Shown here piece after piece: positions 52,448 to 60,169 of a stretch of 64,000 nucleotides of DNA. How positions within the stretch are numbered: the first letter of the stretch is position 1; each line of letters begins with the position of its first letter. Both the position numbers and the translations under genes were made by a program. The stretch lies in contig JABXIS010000011.1 in the NCBI GenBank assembly GCA_013372975.1, positions 1 to 64,000 of the forward strand, written 5' to 3'. The notes below the pieces were generated by a model. That model searched no databases and had not been told where the DNA came from. It saw only the letters and a program-made list of their open reading frames with translations. The DNA comes from Alphaproteobacteria bacterium (lineage in GTDB: Bacteria; Pseudomonadota; Alphaproteobacteria; Sphingomonadales; Kordiimonadaceae).

Positions 52448-53725
52448 ATGAAAAAACTGGCGGCGATTGCCCTTCTGGGCGCTGTGATCACTGGGGCTGC
52501 GCAGGCTGAAGGCCTGGGCGTGGACCCTTCAGCCCCAATGAGCGACGAAACAGGCATCCGGGTGCCTGCTGGTTTCAAATCTGTAGTGTTTGCCGATGAG
52601 GTAGGGCGCGCGCGCCATATGGCTGTGTCGAAAAGCGGCTGGGTTTATGTGGCGCTGCGCCGACAAATAGATGGTTTTGGTGCAGTAGCGCTGAAGGATA
52701 CAGACGGTGACGGCAAAGCGGATTTGCGTGAATATTTTGCGGCTGGCGTTTCCGGCACCGGTATGGGCATCTATGGCGATAAAATCTACTATGGCACCAA
52801 TTCTTATATCATTCGCTGGGACCTGCCCGAGGAAGGCGCGCCAAAGGGTGACCCCGAGGTTATTGTCAGCGGCATGGAAGACCGCAGCCAGCATTCCGAC
52901 AAGCCCTTTACCTTTGATGCGCGTGGCCGCCTTTATGTAAACATTGGTGCGCCATCCAACGCCTGCATGGAAAAAATGCGCACCAAGGGCTCACCGGGCA
53001 TGGACCCATGCCCCATCCTTGAAGAATTTGGTGGTGTTTGGCGATTTGACGGAAACCGCCCCGGCCAGAAACAGGAAGATGGCGAGCGCTATGCCACCGG
53101 CATCCGGAACGCCATGGCGATCGATTGGAACCACGCAGCAGGCAGCCTTTATATTGCCCAGCACGGGCGGGACCAGCTCGCGAGCTTCTTCCCTGATCTC
53201 TATAGCAATGAAATGAGCGCCGAGCTGCCCGCAGAAGAATTTCACCGCGTACCGCGCGGCGCTGATATTGGTTGGCCATATGGGTATGTGGATGCCAGCA
53301 TCGAAAGCCGTGTCCTGATGCCTGAGTATGGCGGGGACGGCAAAAAGACAACCGATCGTGGGCAGATGCCTTTGATCGCCTTTCCTGGCCACTGGGCCCC
53401 AAATGATTTGATCTTCATCAAAGGCGAAGGCCTGCCAAACGGATATCGTTATGGTGCACTGATCGCTTTCCATGGCAGCTGGAATCGGGCCCCCATGCCG
53501 CAGGCTGGTTATCGGGTTGTGTTCGTGCCGATGGATGCGGCAGGCAATATCACGGGTGATTGGGTAACCTTTGCAGACGGGTTCCCCGGCATGGAGGTTG
53601 TCAACAGCCCGCGGGATGCAAAACACCGCCCAACGGGCCTTGCTGAAGGACCGGACGGGGCGCTTTATATTTCCAGCCTGATGTCAGGCGGGCGTATTTA
53701 TCGGGTGACATATGAAGGCAACTAA
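52448..53725 (+). CDS. Exported PQQ-dependent sugar dehydrogenase-like protein
   Basis: A 425-residue secreted beta-propeller of the sorbosone/soluble glucose dehydrogenase family. ATG 52448 after GGAGG opens a signal peptide (about 1-20). The propeller carries 'DTDGDGKADLREYF' (possible calcium site), 'EDRSQHSDKPFTFDARGRLYVNIGAPSNAC', 'YATGIRNAMAIDWNH' and 'HRVPRGADIGWPYGY', typical of this group. It would oxidise a sugar or polyol in the periplasm. The next gene, overlapping by 14 bases, encodes a cytochrome c that could accept its electrons. Confidence 0.9.
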   Translation: MKKLAAIALLGAVITGAAQAEGLGVDPSAPMSDETGIRVPAGFKSVVFADEVGRARHMAVSKSGWVYVALRRQIDGFGAVALKDTDGDGKADLREYFAAGVSGTGMGIYGDKIYYGTNSYIIRWDLPEEGAPKGDPEVIVSGMEDRSQHSDKPFTFDARGRLYVNIGAPSNACMEKMRTKGSPGMDPCPILEEFGGVWRFDGNRPGQKQEDGERYATGIRNAMAIDWNHAAGSLYIAQHGRDQLASFFPDLYSNEMSAELPAEEFHRVPRGADIGWPYGYVDASIESRVLMPEYGGDGKKTTDRGQMPLIAFPGHWAPNDLIFIKGEGLPNGYRYGALIAFHGSWNRAPMPQAGYRVVFVPMDAAGNITGDWVTFADGFPGMEVVNSPRDAKHRPTGLAEGPDGALYISSLMSGGRIYRVTYEGN

Positions 53726-54104
53726 AATCGGGATGATCGCCGCAATGCTGGTTTCCGGCGCGGCTTTTGGTGAGGATGCGCGCGAAGCCAGGGGCAAGGC
53801 GCTTTATGAAGAACATTGCGCAGCCTGCCACCAGTTTGATGGCGGAGGGGTGCCCATGATGCAGCCCGAACTGATCGATAAACCGCGTGCCAACGGTCCC
53901 ATTGGGGGCGTGATCGATATGATCCTGTTTGGTAGCGCGGCCATGAAGCCCACGGACGAAGATTATTCAAACGAGATGCCGTCTTTCGCGCATCTTTCCG
54001 ACAAAGATATTGCCTTGATTGCCACGTATGTACGCACACATTTTGAAAACAATGGCGGCTATGTCACTTCTGACGACGTCCGCGACCGCCGCCCTCGCAA
54101 CTAG
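53712..54104 (+). CDS. Periplasmic class I cytochrome c
   Basis: A 130-residue exported monoheme cytochrome c with a signal peptide of about 20 residues. The heme attaches at CAACH (Cys36, Cys39, His40) and Met89 in 'NEMPSFAHLSD' is the likely sixth ligand. It overlaps the dehydrogenase gene by 14 bases and the following TonB receptor gene by about 77, so the three are translationally linked. It probably carries electrons from the sugar dehydrogenase to the respiratory chain. Confidence 0.92.
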   Translation: MKATKIGMIAAMLVSGAAFGEDAREARGKALYEEHCAACHQFDGGGVPMMQPELIDKPRANGPIGGVIDMILFGSAAMKPTDEDYSNEMPSFAHLSDKDIALIATYVRTHFENNGGYVTSDDVRDRRPRN

Positions 54105-56244
54105 CGCAGCAGCGAACGACTTCCAAAGTGAAGAAGACCTCAATGATTGTGATCCCATCGAGGAGTGCAGTCATTTACATGAGGGTTCCAAGCCCAAAGG
54201 CAAACGCAAAAGGAAATCCCTAAAGGCTTTGGACGCTAATCTGGGTGAGGAATTGGAATCCCATGAATTCGTAGCAATCGCTGTCACGGCACCGCGGTTA
54301 CCCCACAGGGACAGATCGCAAAAGTTGGTTCGCCTTCATAAACCGTCTCTTGCTGGCCCTCGTATTGATACACTTCTTTCTTCTGAGCCGGGCCTGACCC
54401 TGTTTCGGCGGGCAAATAGCGAAACCGCGCATCCAACCACACAGGGCCTGAGTATGCGCGGTGTGGGCGCAAACGGTGCTGGCCGGGTGCTTGTCACTCT
54501 TGATGGTATTCCACAGAATGATCCCTTTGGTGGTTGGGTCTATTGGTCGGCACTACCAGCGGCGAACGTCTATAATGTGAATATACGCAAGGGCGGCAGC
54601 CCGGGAACTTATGGTGTGCAGGCGCTGGCAGGAACAGTGGAAATCAGCACGGGAACAACCGACGGCGGGCATATTTCCTTTGGCGCACGCGAGACGATGG
54701 CCGCTGATCTGAAGCTGCGACATGGGACTGATTTTGGCGAGCTCACTTTTTCGGCAGGCTTTTCCGATACCGCGGGCGCCTACCTCTTTGGTGAAGGGGA
54801 TCGAGGTTCTGTGGATGTGCCTGCTGCAAGCACGACCAAACGGGCTGAAATCGGCTTGGATAATCCGGTGGGGCGAGAAACGCACGTCCTGGCCAAATTA
54901 GCCTATTTCTCGGAAAGCCGCACAAACGGATTGTCGCTTGCCGTCAACGAAACAGAGGCTATTGATGCCTCGCTCCGGATTGTGCACGACAAATTGAATG
55001 ATTCCGGCGCCGAATGGGAAATCGCACTTTATTACCGTGACCGCCAGTTCGACAATGTGTTTGCTTCTGCCCGTGATGATCGCACCAGTGAACGAGCGGT
55101 GCTGGACCAGTATGATGTGCCCGCTTGGGGCGCAGGCATTTTGGCACGGGTGCAATTTCAGGGGTTTGAACTTGGGATCGATGGCCGCCGCATGAGCGGG
55201 GAGACAAACGAACGCTTTCGTAATCTGGGCGCCGGTTTCACACGCCAGCGTCGGGCGGGCGGGGATCAATGGACGCTTGGCCTCTATGGCGAGTATAGCC
55301 ACGAAGTGGATTGGGGCGATGTGTCAGCCACACTGCGGTACGACCGCTGGCGCACCTACGGTGGCGTGCGCGACGAGTATAATATCGAAAATGGTTTTCC
55401 GGGGTTTGCCTCTCCTGACCGGTCAGACGATATCCCCAATCGTAGTGGGGGTGAGTGGACAGGAAGGCTGGGAGCTGTAGTGCCCGTCACTGGCGCAATC
55501 GACATGCGCATCGCGGCCTATAAAACGTGGCGCCTGCCCACGCTCAATGAATATTACCGCCCCTTCCGCGTGGTGAACGATATAACCGAGGCCAATCCTA
55601 ACCTGACGCCCGAGACACTATACGGCGTTGAAGTTGGGTTTGATTATGAGCCGATGAATACCATGAAACTGTCGGCCACATATTACCGCAACTGGCTGAA
55701 AGATGGCGTGGGCAATGTAACTATCGGCTTTGGCCCTGGCTTTTTTGCCCTTGGTGGCTTTGTACCGGATGGGGGTGTGCTGCGGCAACGCGCCAATGTG
55801 GACGAAAGCATCACAGATGGGATCGAACTGGATGCCCGCCTTGATTTGCAGCCGGGCTGGACGCTGTCTGCCGACTATCTTTATGCCCGTGCTCGGATTA
55901 CGGCTTTTGAGGCCATGCCTGATCTGGTTGGCAAGCGTCTTGTTCAGACGCCACGGCATAGTTTCACGCTGAGCGCAAAAGCAGATCTGTCTGACGATTG
56001 GACGGCGAACATCGAAGGGCGATTTGCTTCCGGCCAATATGATGATGATCTCAATAGCCGGCGCCTTGGCGGTATTTTTACGATCAATGCAGGGGGGCAG
56101 TATCATTTGATGCCTGATATTTCGCTAACCGCCGCCGTGGAAAATCTGTTTGACGCCAAGGTGGTATCGGCGATAACAGCAGACGGCCTCGAAACAATTG
56201 CCCAGCGCCGCTTTTGGCGCGTGGGGCTAGAGGTAAGATTTTAG
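54028..56244 (+). CDS. TonB-dependent receptor in the sugar-oxidation operon
   Basis: A 738-residue outer-membrane receptor. ATG 54028 (or 54052) gives a signal peptide ending near Ser-Ala-Ala-Ala; both lie within the cytochrome gene. The mature start is unusual: an acidic Cys-containing stretch ('DCDPIEECSHLHEG') and a basic stretch ('KPKGKRKRK') precede the TonB-box-like 'FVAIAVTAPR'. The plug ('LSMRGVGANGAGRVLVTLDGIPQNDPFGG') and a 22-strand-type barrel ending in '…VGLEVRF' follow. Substrate unknown; operon context suggests a sugar or a PQQ-type cofactor. Confidence 0.9.
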   Translation: MYAHILKTMAAMSLLTTSATAALATSAAANDFQSEEDLNDCDPIEECSHLHEGSKPKGKRKRKSLKALDANLGEELESHEFVAIAVTAPRLPHRDRSQKLVRLHKPSLAGPRIDTLLSSEPGLTLFRRANSETAHPTTQGLSMRGVGANGAGRVLVTLDGIPQNDPFGGWVYWSALPAANVYNVNIRKGGSPGTYGVQALAGTVEISTGTTDGGHISFGARETMAADLKLRHGTDFGELTFSAGFSDTAGAYLFGEGDRGSVDVPAASTTKRAEIGLDNPVGRETHVLAKLAYFSESRTNGLSLAVNETEAIDASLRIVHDKLNDSGAEWEIALYYRDRQFDNVFASARDDRTSERAVLDQYDVPAWGAGILARVQFQGFELGIDGRRMSGETNERFRNLGAGFTRQRRAGGDQWTLGLYGEYSHEVDWGDVSATLRYDRWRTYGGVRDEYNIENGFPGFASPDRSDDIPNRSGGEWTGRLGAVVPVTGAIDMRIAAYKTWRLPTLNEYYRPFRVVNDITEANPNLTPETLYGVEVGFDYEPMNTMKLSATYYRNWLKDGVGNVTIGFGPGFFALGGFVPDGGVLRQRANVDESITDGIELDARLDLQPGWTLSADYLYARARITAFEAMPDLVGKRLVQTPRHSFTLSAKADLSDDWTANIEGRFASGQYDDDLNSRRLGGIFTINAGGQYHLMPDISLTAAVENLFDAKVVSAITADGLETIAQRRFWRVGLEVRF

Positions 56245-56252
56245 GAGGAACC

Positions 56253-56579
56253 GTGTCGCAAACACCGGTCATTCATGTGTTGATATGTCGTGTGGGGAAA
56301 AAGATTCCGGAAGGAATCCTTTCTGCGGCGAAGGCGTTCAATGCAAAATTATATGTGGCGTTTGACGAAAAGCAGGTTCGTAAGATGTTGAGGGAACAGC
56401 CCATTGATCTGGTGCTGATGGGCAGCGGCCTAAGTCCTGAAATGCGTGGGGCGATGGTTCAGGCAATCGCTGCAATCAGAAGTGACCTCTGTATCCATAT
56501 GAACGGTGAATCGGAAACAGGCATGAGCTTCCCGCAATTTGTTGCCAAGATGCTTGCTGTTCATATGCCCAGGCATTGA
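56253..56579 (+). CDS. Small receiver-like protein, GTG start
   Basis: A 108-residue soluble protein starting at GTG 56253 with AGGAGG 5 bases upstream, 8 bases after the receptor stop. The alternating strand/helix pattern ('HVLICRVGKKIPEGI', 'AKLYVAFDEKQVRKML', 'IDLVLMGSGLSPEMRG') looks like a Rossmann or response-regulator-like fold, with 'DLVLM' where a receiver would hold its phospho-Asp one strand away, but the key acidic residues are not convincing. Function unknown. Confidence 0.72.
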   Translation: MSQTPVIHVLICRVGKKIPEGILSAAKAFNAKLYVAFDEKQVRKMLREQPIDLVLMGSGLSPEMRGAMVQAIAAIRSDLCIHMNGESETGMSFPQFVAKMLAVHMPRH

Positions 56580-56692
56580 TCTACCTCTAGTTTCCCGTTG
56601 CTTTCTGACCATTTTGAAGCTACTAAAAGCCCATAAATAAATGCGAGCGAAAAGCCCGCGCAATACGACAACGACAGCTTGAGGAAAAAACC

Positions 56693-56953
56693 ATGAAAGC
56701 AATCAACGCTATTTTTCTGTCTGCCGCCTGCCTGACATTGGGCGCGTGTGCAATTTCCATCGAAGGCGAAGATCGTCATTTCGATTATGATGATCACGAC
56801 AGCATCACGGTAACCTTGCCAAATGGTGATCGTGACCGCTTCTCCTGCCCTGAAGGTACATCCAGCTTTGTGATTAACAAGAAGGATGAAGGCAAGGGCA
56901 TGGTTTATGGCTGCCGCACCAATGGCGCCCCTATGCCGACTGTAGAAGAATAG
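56693..56953 (+). CDS. Small lipoprotein of unknown function
   Basis: An 86-residue predicted lipoprotein: a 16-residue hydrophobic signal ends in the lipobox 'LGAC' (Cys about 19). The mature part is acidic and His/Asp-rich ('EDRHFDYDDHDS') with two further Cys that could form a disulfide. It has no recognised family; DH-rich stretches can bind metals, but this is speculation. A good terminator follows, so it is probably a single-gene unit. Confidence 0.78.
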   Translation: MKAINAIFLSAACLTLGACAISIEGEDRHFDYDDHDSITVTLPNGDRDRFSCPEGTSSFVINKKDEGKGMVYGCRTNGAPMPTVEE

Positions 56954-56977
56954 ATTCTTCATACAATCTGATGCCAG

Positions 56978-57004
56978 AAAGCCGGGTATTTACCCGGCTT
57001 TTTT
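56978..57004. terminator. Bidirectional terminator between convergent genes
   Basis: AAAGCCGGGTA and TACCCGGCTTT pair around two T, with a T-run on the right side and TTTC on the left when read in reverse. It serves the lipoprotein gene and probably the convergent methyltransferase-like gene (stop 57012). Confidence 0.88.
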
Positions 57005-57011
57005 AATGGCG

Positions 57012-57623
57012 TTAAAGCCAGCGGCGCACGCGGCCCTTGTAGGAATGATAGGCTTCGCCGAATTCGGTTTCCAGAAAACGTTCTTCGCTGGCGATAATGC
57101 TGCCCACCAGCAGCCAGGTGAGTACTAGGCTTGCGAGTGTCAGGGGGCCGGGTGCAACAACAAGCGCCCCAAAGACAAAGATCATGATGCCCACATAGAT
57201 GGGGTTGCGGGAGAATTGATAGAGCCCTCCTGTAACCAATCCCTGGCCTTCTTCCAGCGCTTCAGGCACGCCGATGCGCCAGCTTTTGCCCATATCGACC
57301 TGGCTAATAATTGCGATCAGGATACCGAAGGCCATCAGGGGCACGCCCCAGTGCATGTAAGGATGCTGCTGTAGGGCCACCATAGTATCCAGTTCTGGCC
57401 AAAAGGGGCGGGCAAGCAAATACACATCCAAGACAATGGCAACAATGCCAGCCGCCGTTTCCACAAGACTGCGTTTGCGCCCAAGAACCGCCAAAACGCT
57501 TACGCCAGCTGTTTTGTTCAGATACAGGATGCGGGCAAAACCCCAAACAAGTGCGATGAGAATCAAAGCAAGGGGGCCAAAGAGGCTGATGGTCTCCGGG
57601 TTTGTTGGGTCGAGGCTTGGCAT
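57012..57623 (-). CDS. Isoprenylcysteine carboxyl methyltransferase-like membrane protein
   Basis: A 203-residue protein with about five membrane helices. The C-terminal motif 'GLYQFSRNPIYVG' followed by 'ASEERFLETEFGEAYHSYKGRVRRWL' is the SAM-binding signature of the isoprenylcysteine/phospholipid methyltransferase family. Bacterial members methylate unknown small molecules or lipids. ATG 57623 follows GGAG. Substrate unknown. Confidence 0.87.
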   Translation of the reverse strand: MPSLDPTNPETISLFGPLALILIALVWGFARILYLNKTAGVSVLAVLGRKRSLVETAAGIVAIVLDVYLLARPFWPELDTMVALQQHPYMHWGVPLMAFGILIAIISQVDMGKSWRIGVPEALEEGQGLVTGGLYQFSRNPIYVGIMIFVFGALVVAPGPLTLASLVLTWLLVGSIIASEERFLETEFGEAYHSYKGRVRRWL

Positions 57624-57694
57624 CGGTATCTCCGTGTCACTTTTCTGTCGATTCGTGCCAAGCCTAAAGGTTTGAGCGGGTCCAAGCTCAAGCG

Positions 57695-58975
57695 TTAATC
57701 GATGGCAGTGGGAACTGCCTCGGTATTTCCAGCATTTTCCGGGGCTGGGTCAGTCGTTTCACGTGCAGCGATGTCAGCAGAGATGGCCTGAAACGCGGTG
57801 ATGATCATGTCCTTTTGCCCTTTGTTGGCCGGATCGTTGAACCCTTTATTGGCGCTTGTTTTCGCTATCACTATACCTGTGGTCGGGTCCACATAGATAA
57901 ACTGGTGATAAATTCCAGCGGCGAAAAAGTCATCGTGCGGATTGGTCGGAATCCACCATTGATACCCATACCCGAAAGGCGTTTCAGACGCAGGATTGTC
58001 AAAGCCTGGCATAAGATGGGGTGCTTCAGGTGTTACCGAGGCTTTCACCCAATCGGCAGGCACAATCTGTTTTCCGTCCCAGCGTCCTTCATTGAGATAC
58101 AGGCGCCCCATGCGCGCCATGTCCCGCAGGCTGGCCTGCAGCCCGCCCATTGCCACTTCCATGCCCTTGCCATCAATCAGGAAATAGGCGTCATGTTCCA
58201 TGCCCATGGGTTGCCAAAGTTTTTCTTCCAGAAGCTGGGTGATTGTTTGCCCTGTCACCCGCTTGAGGATCATGCCAAGGACATGGGTGTTCACACTGAC
58301 ATAATCGTTGAAGGTGCCTGGGTCGCGGTCCCGTTTCAGGCTTGCAGCGAAGGCATCAAGGCTGCCGCCGGTGCCAATGGTCATGGACATGCGGTTCACA
58401 TCTGATGTCAGGTCACCGTAATCCTCGGTGAAGCGAATACCGGTGGACATGGTCAATACATGCCGGACGGTTACGCCGTCATATCCGCTGCCTTTCATTT
58501 CAGGCAGATATTTGGTGACGGGATCGTCAATGCTGTCGATCAGGCCATCATGGGTCGCAATGCCGAACAGCGCCGAAATGAAACTCTTGGTCACGGAAAA
58601 CTGGATGTGCCGATCATCCGCTTGTTCGCCCTGATAATATTCTTCGAACAGGATGGTGCCGTCCTTTGCAACTAGCAGGCCTGTGGTGCCGGTAAGGTCC
58701 ATCAAGGCGCTGATGGAACGTTCTTCACCAGCATAGACATACGTGTCTGTGATGGGGCCAAGGTCATAGGTGAAGGCCGAAGGGGTGCCGCTGGCCCGTA
58801 CCGTCGTGGTTTCGAAAAATTCCTTGGTGCGGCGGTAGTTCTCGGTGATGTGTTCCACATCATAGTAACTTGCCATGCGGTAGAAGGCTTGCCCCTTGTT
58901 GATGGCATAATAGGCCAACGGCAAAAGGATAATGATGATCACCGCCCAAAGGCCGCGCTTACCGGAAACAGACAT
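57695..58975 (-). CDS. Membrane-anchored class C beta-lactamase-fold serine hydrolase
   Basis: A 426-residue protein with an N-terminal membrane anchor (about 8-25) and a periplasmic serine-hydrolase domain. The SxxK motif is 'FSVTKSFISALFG', the second is 'DYVSVNTHVLGMI', and 'AAGIYHQFIYVDPTTGIV' is the third region. It differs from the hydrolase at 44307 in being anchored rather than released. ATG 58975 follows GGGAGG; an upstream in-frame TTG was not used. Likely a peptidase or esterase; substrate unknown. Confidence 0.88.
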   Translation of the reverse strand: MSVSGKRGLWAVIIIILLPLAYYAINKGQAFYRMASYYDVEHITENYRRTKEFFETTTVRASGTPSAFTYDLGPITDTYVYAGEERSISALMDLTGTTGLLVAKDGTILFEEYYQGEQADDRHIQFSVTKSFISALFGIATHDGLIDSIDDPVTKYLPEMKGSGYDGVTVRHVLTMSTGIRFTEDYGDLTSDVNRMSMTIGTGGSLDAFAASLKRDRDPGTFNDYVSVNTHVLGMILKRVTGQTITQLLEEKLWQPMGMEHDAYFLIDGKGMEVAMGGLQASLRDMARMGRLYLNEGRWDGKQIVPADWVKASVTPEAPHLMPGFDNPASETPFGYGYQWWIPTNPHDDFFAAGIYHQFIYVDPTTGIVIAKTSANKGFNDPANKGQKDMIITAFQAISADIAARETTDPAPENAGNTEAVPTAID

Positions 58976-59087
58976 CTTCCCTCCCAAGGAATTTATATTG
59001 ATCGTTTTATCACTTATACCCTAGGCGTGTGAAACACTGCCTCGAAAAAATTTAGGCCCTGATGTTTTGAGGGAAGCAGACTGCCAA

Positions 59088-60011
59088 TTACGCCGAGGCA
59101 TTTAGCCGGATGATATCCCAGTATCCGTTGCGGATTTCCATGCGTTCGCCAAAGCCGCGCGCCAGCATCAGCTTGTGCACCTCGGGTAGGCGCCAGCAGG
59201 GCACAAAAGGCAGCATATGATGCTCGATATGGAAATTTACGAAATAGGGGGCGAATGTCAGTCGTTCCCAGGCACTGACCAATGTGGTGCGGCTGTTCTT
59301 CAGCGGGTCTTCAAGGCTTGGCATGGTGGCATGTTCCGCAATGTTGCGAATGCGCAGGAACAATTGTTGCGTTGTGGCAAGCGGCAAAAGCCAGCACAGG
59401 AGGAACAGATCAAGCCTGCCAGCCAGGGAAAAGCTGGAAATCACAGCCGTATAGAAAAGGATTGGACGGCCATAGAAGGCCCTCAGGCGTACCCATCTGC
59501 CTTCTTCCTCGCCCCAGATATAACGAAAAATGCCAATCTGCGTGCGCAGGAAAACGATACCAGTCAGGTCACGTAATATCTTGCGGGCCATGCTGCCCTT
59601 GGATACCGGGAAAGGGGTATAGAGATAATTCTCAGGATCGGCGTCCGTGCGGGTGAAGCGGTGATGCGCCATATGGCGTTTGCGGTAGGTATCCATGTTC
59701 AAGATCATGGGGGCCGCTGCAAACCACGCCGTAAGCCATTCATTCAGATTGCGTGTTTTGAAAAGCATGCCATGGCTGCCTTCATGCATCAGGATAGCAA
59801 GCCCAAGCTGCCTGCTGCCCACCAGGACCAGGCACAACAGGAACGTCAGTGGATTTGGGAAGAGGGCGTATAACGCCATCGCGCCAGCAATGATACCCCA
59901 GCAGTGGGCAAGCAGATAAAACCCCATGAGGTCAGATCGTTGCCTGAGGTCATGCGATTCCTGTTTTGTCAGAATATCTGACGGTTTGATGCTGTTCCAT
60001 TGTGTTGACAA
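59088..60011 (-). CDS. Membrane fatty acid desaturase
   Basis: A 307-residue di-iron desaturase. The three histidine boxes are 'HEGSH' (76-80), 'HMAHH' (113-117) and 'HIEHH' (about 257-261), between four or more membrane helices. It would introduce a double bond into an acyl chain or hydroxylate a related lipid. The start is a TTG (60011) behind AGGGGG; the next ATG is residue 29 and would remove the first part of the conserved N-terminus. It is divergent from the S9 peptidase gene. Confidence 0.89.
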   Translation of the reverse strand: MSTQWNSIKPSDILTKQESHDLRQRSDLMGFYLLAHCWGIIAGAMALYALFPNPLTFLLCLVLVGSRQLGLAILMHEGSHGMLFKTRNLNEWLTAWFAAAPMILNMDTYRKRHMAHHRFTRTDADPENYLYTPFPVSKGSMARKILRDLTGIVFLRTQIGIFRYIWGEEEGRWVRLRAFYGRPILFYTAVISSFSLAGRLDLFLLCWLLPLATTQQLFLRIRNIAEHATMPSLEDPLKNSRTTLVSAWERLTFAPYFVNFHIEHHMLPFVPCWRLPEVHKLMLARGFGERMEIRNGYWDIIRLNASA

Positions 60012-60169
60012 TCTGTCCCCCTGAACATGTTGCCGTATGGCTGATAGTGTGACTCAAATTTACTGGAACGGCGAGTCTAAAAAATAAATAGGTCAGTTAG
60101 CCAATGGTTCAAGCGCACACTGAACCGATAGCATATTTACAGCGCCTGATAGCGTGATAGGTTTGGGGT

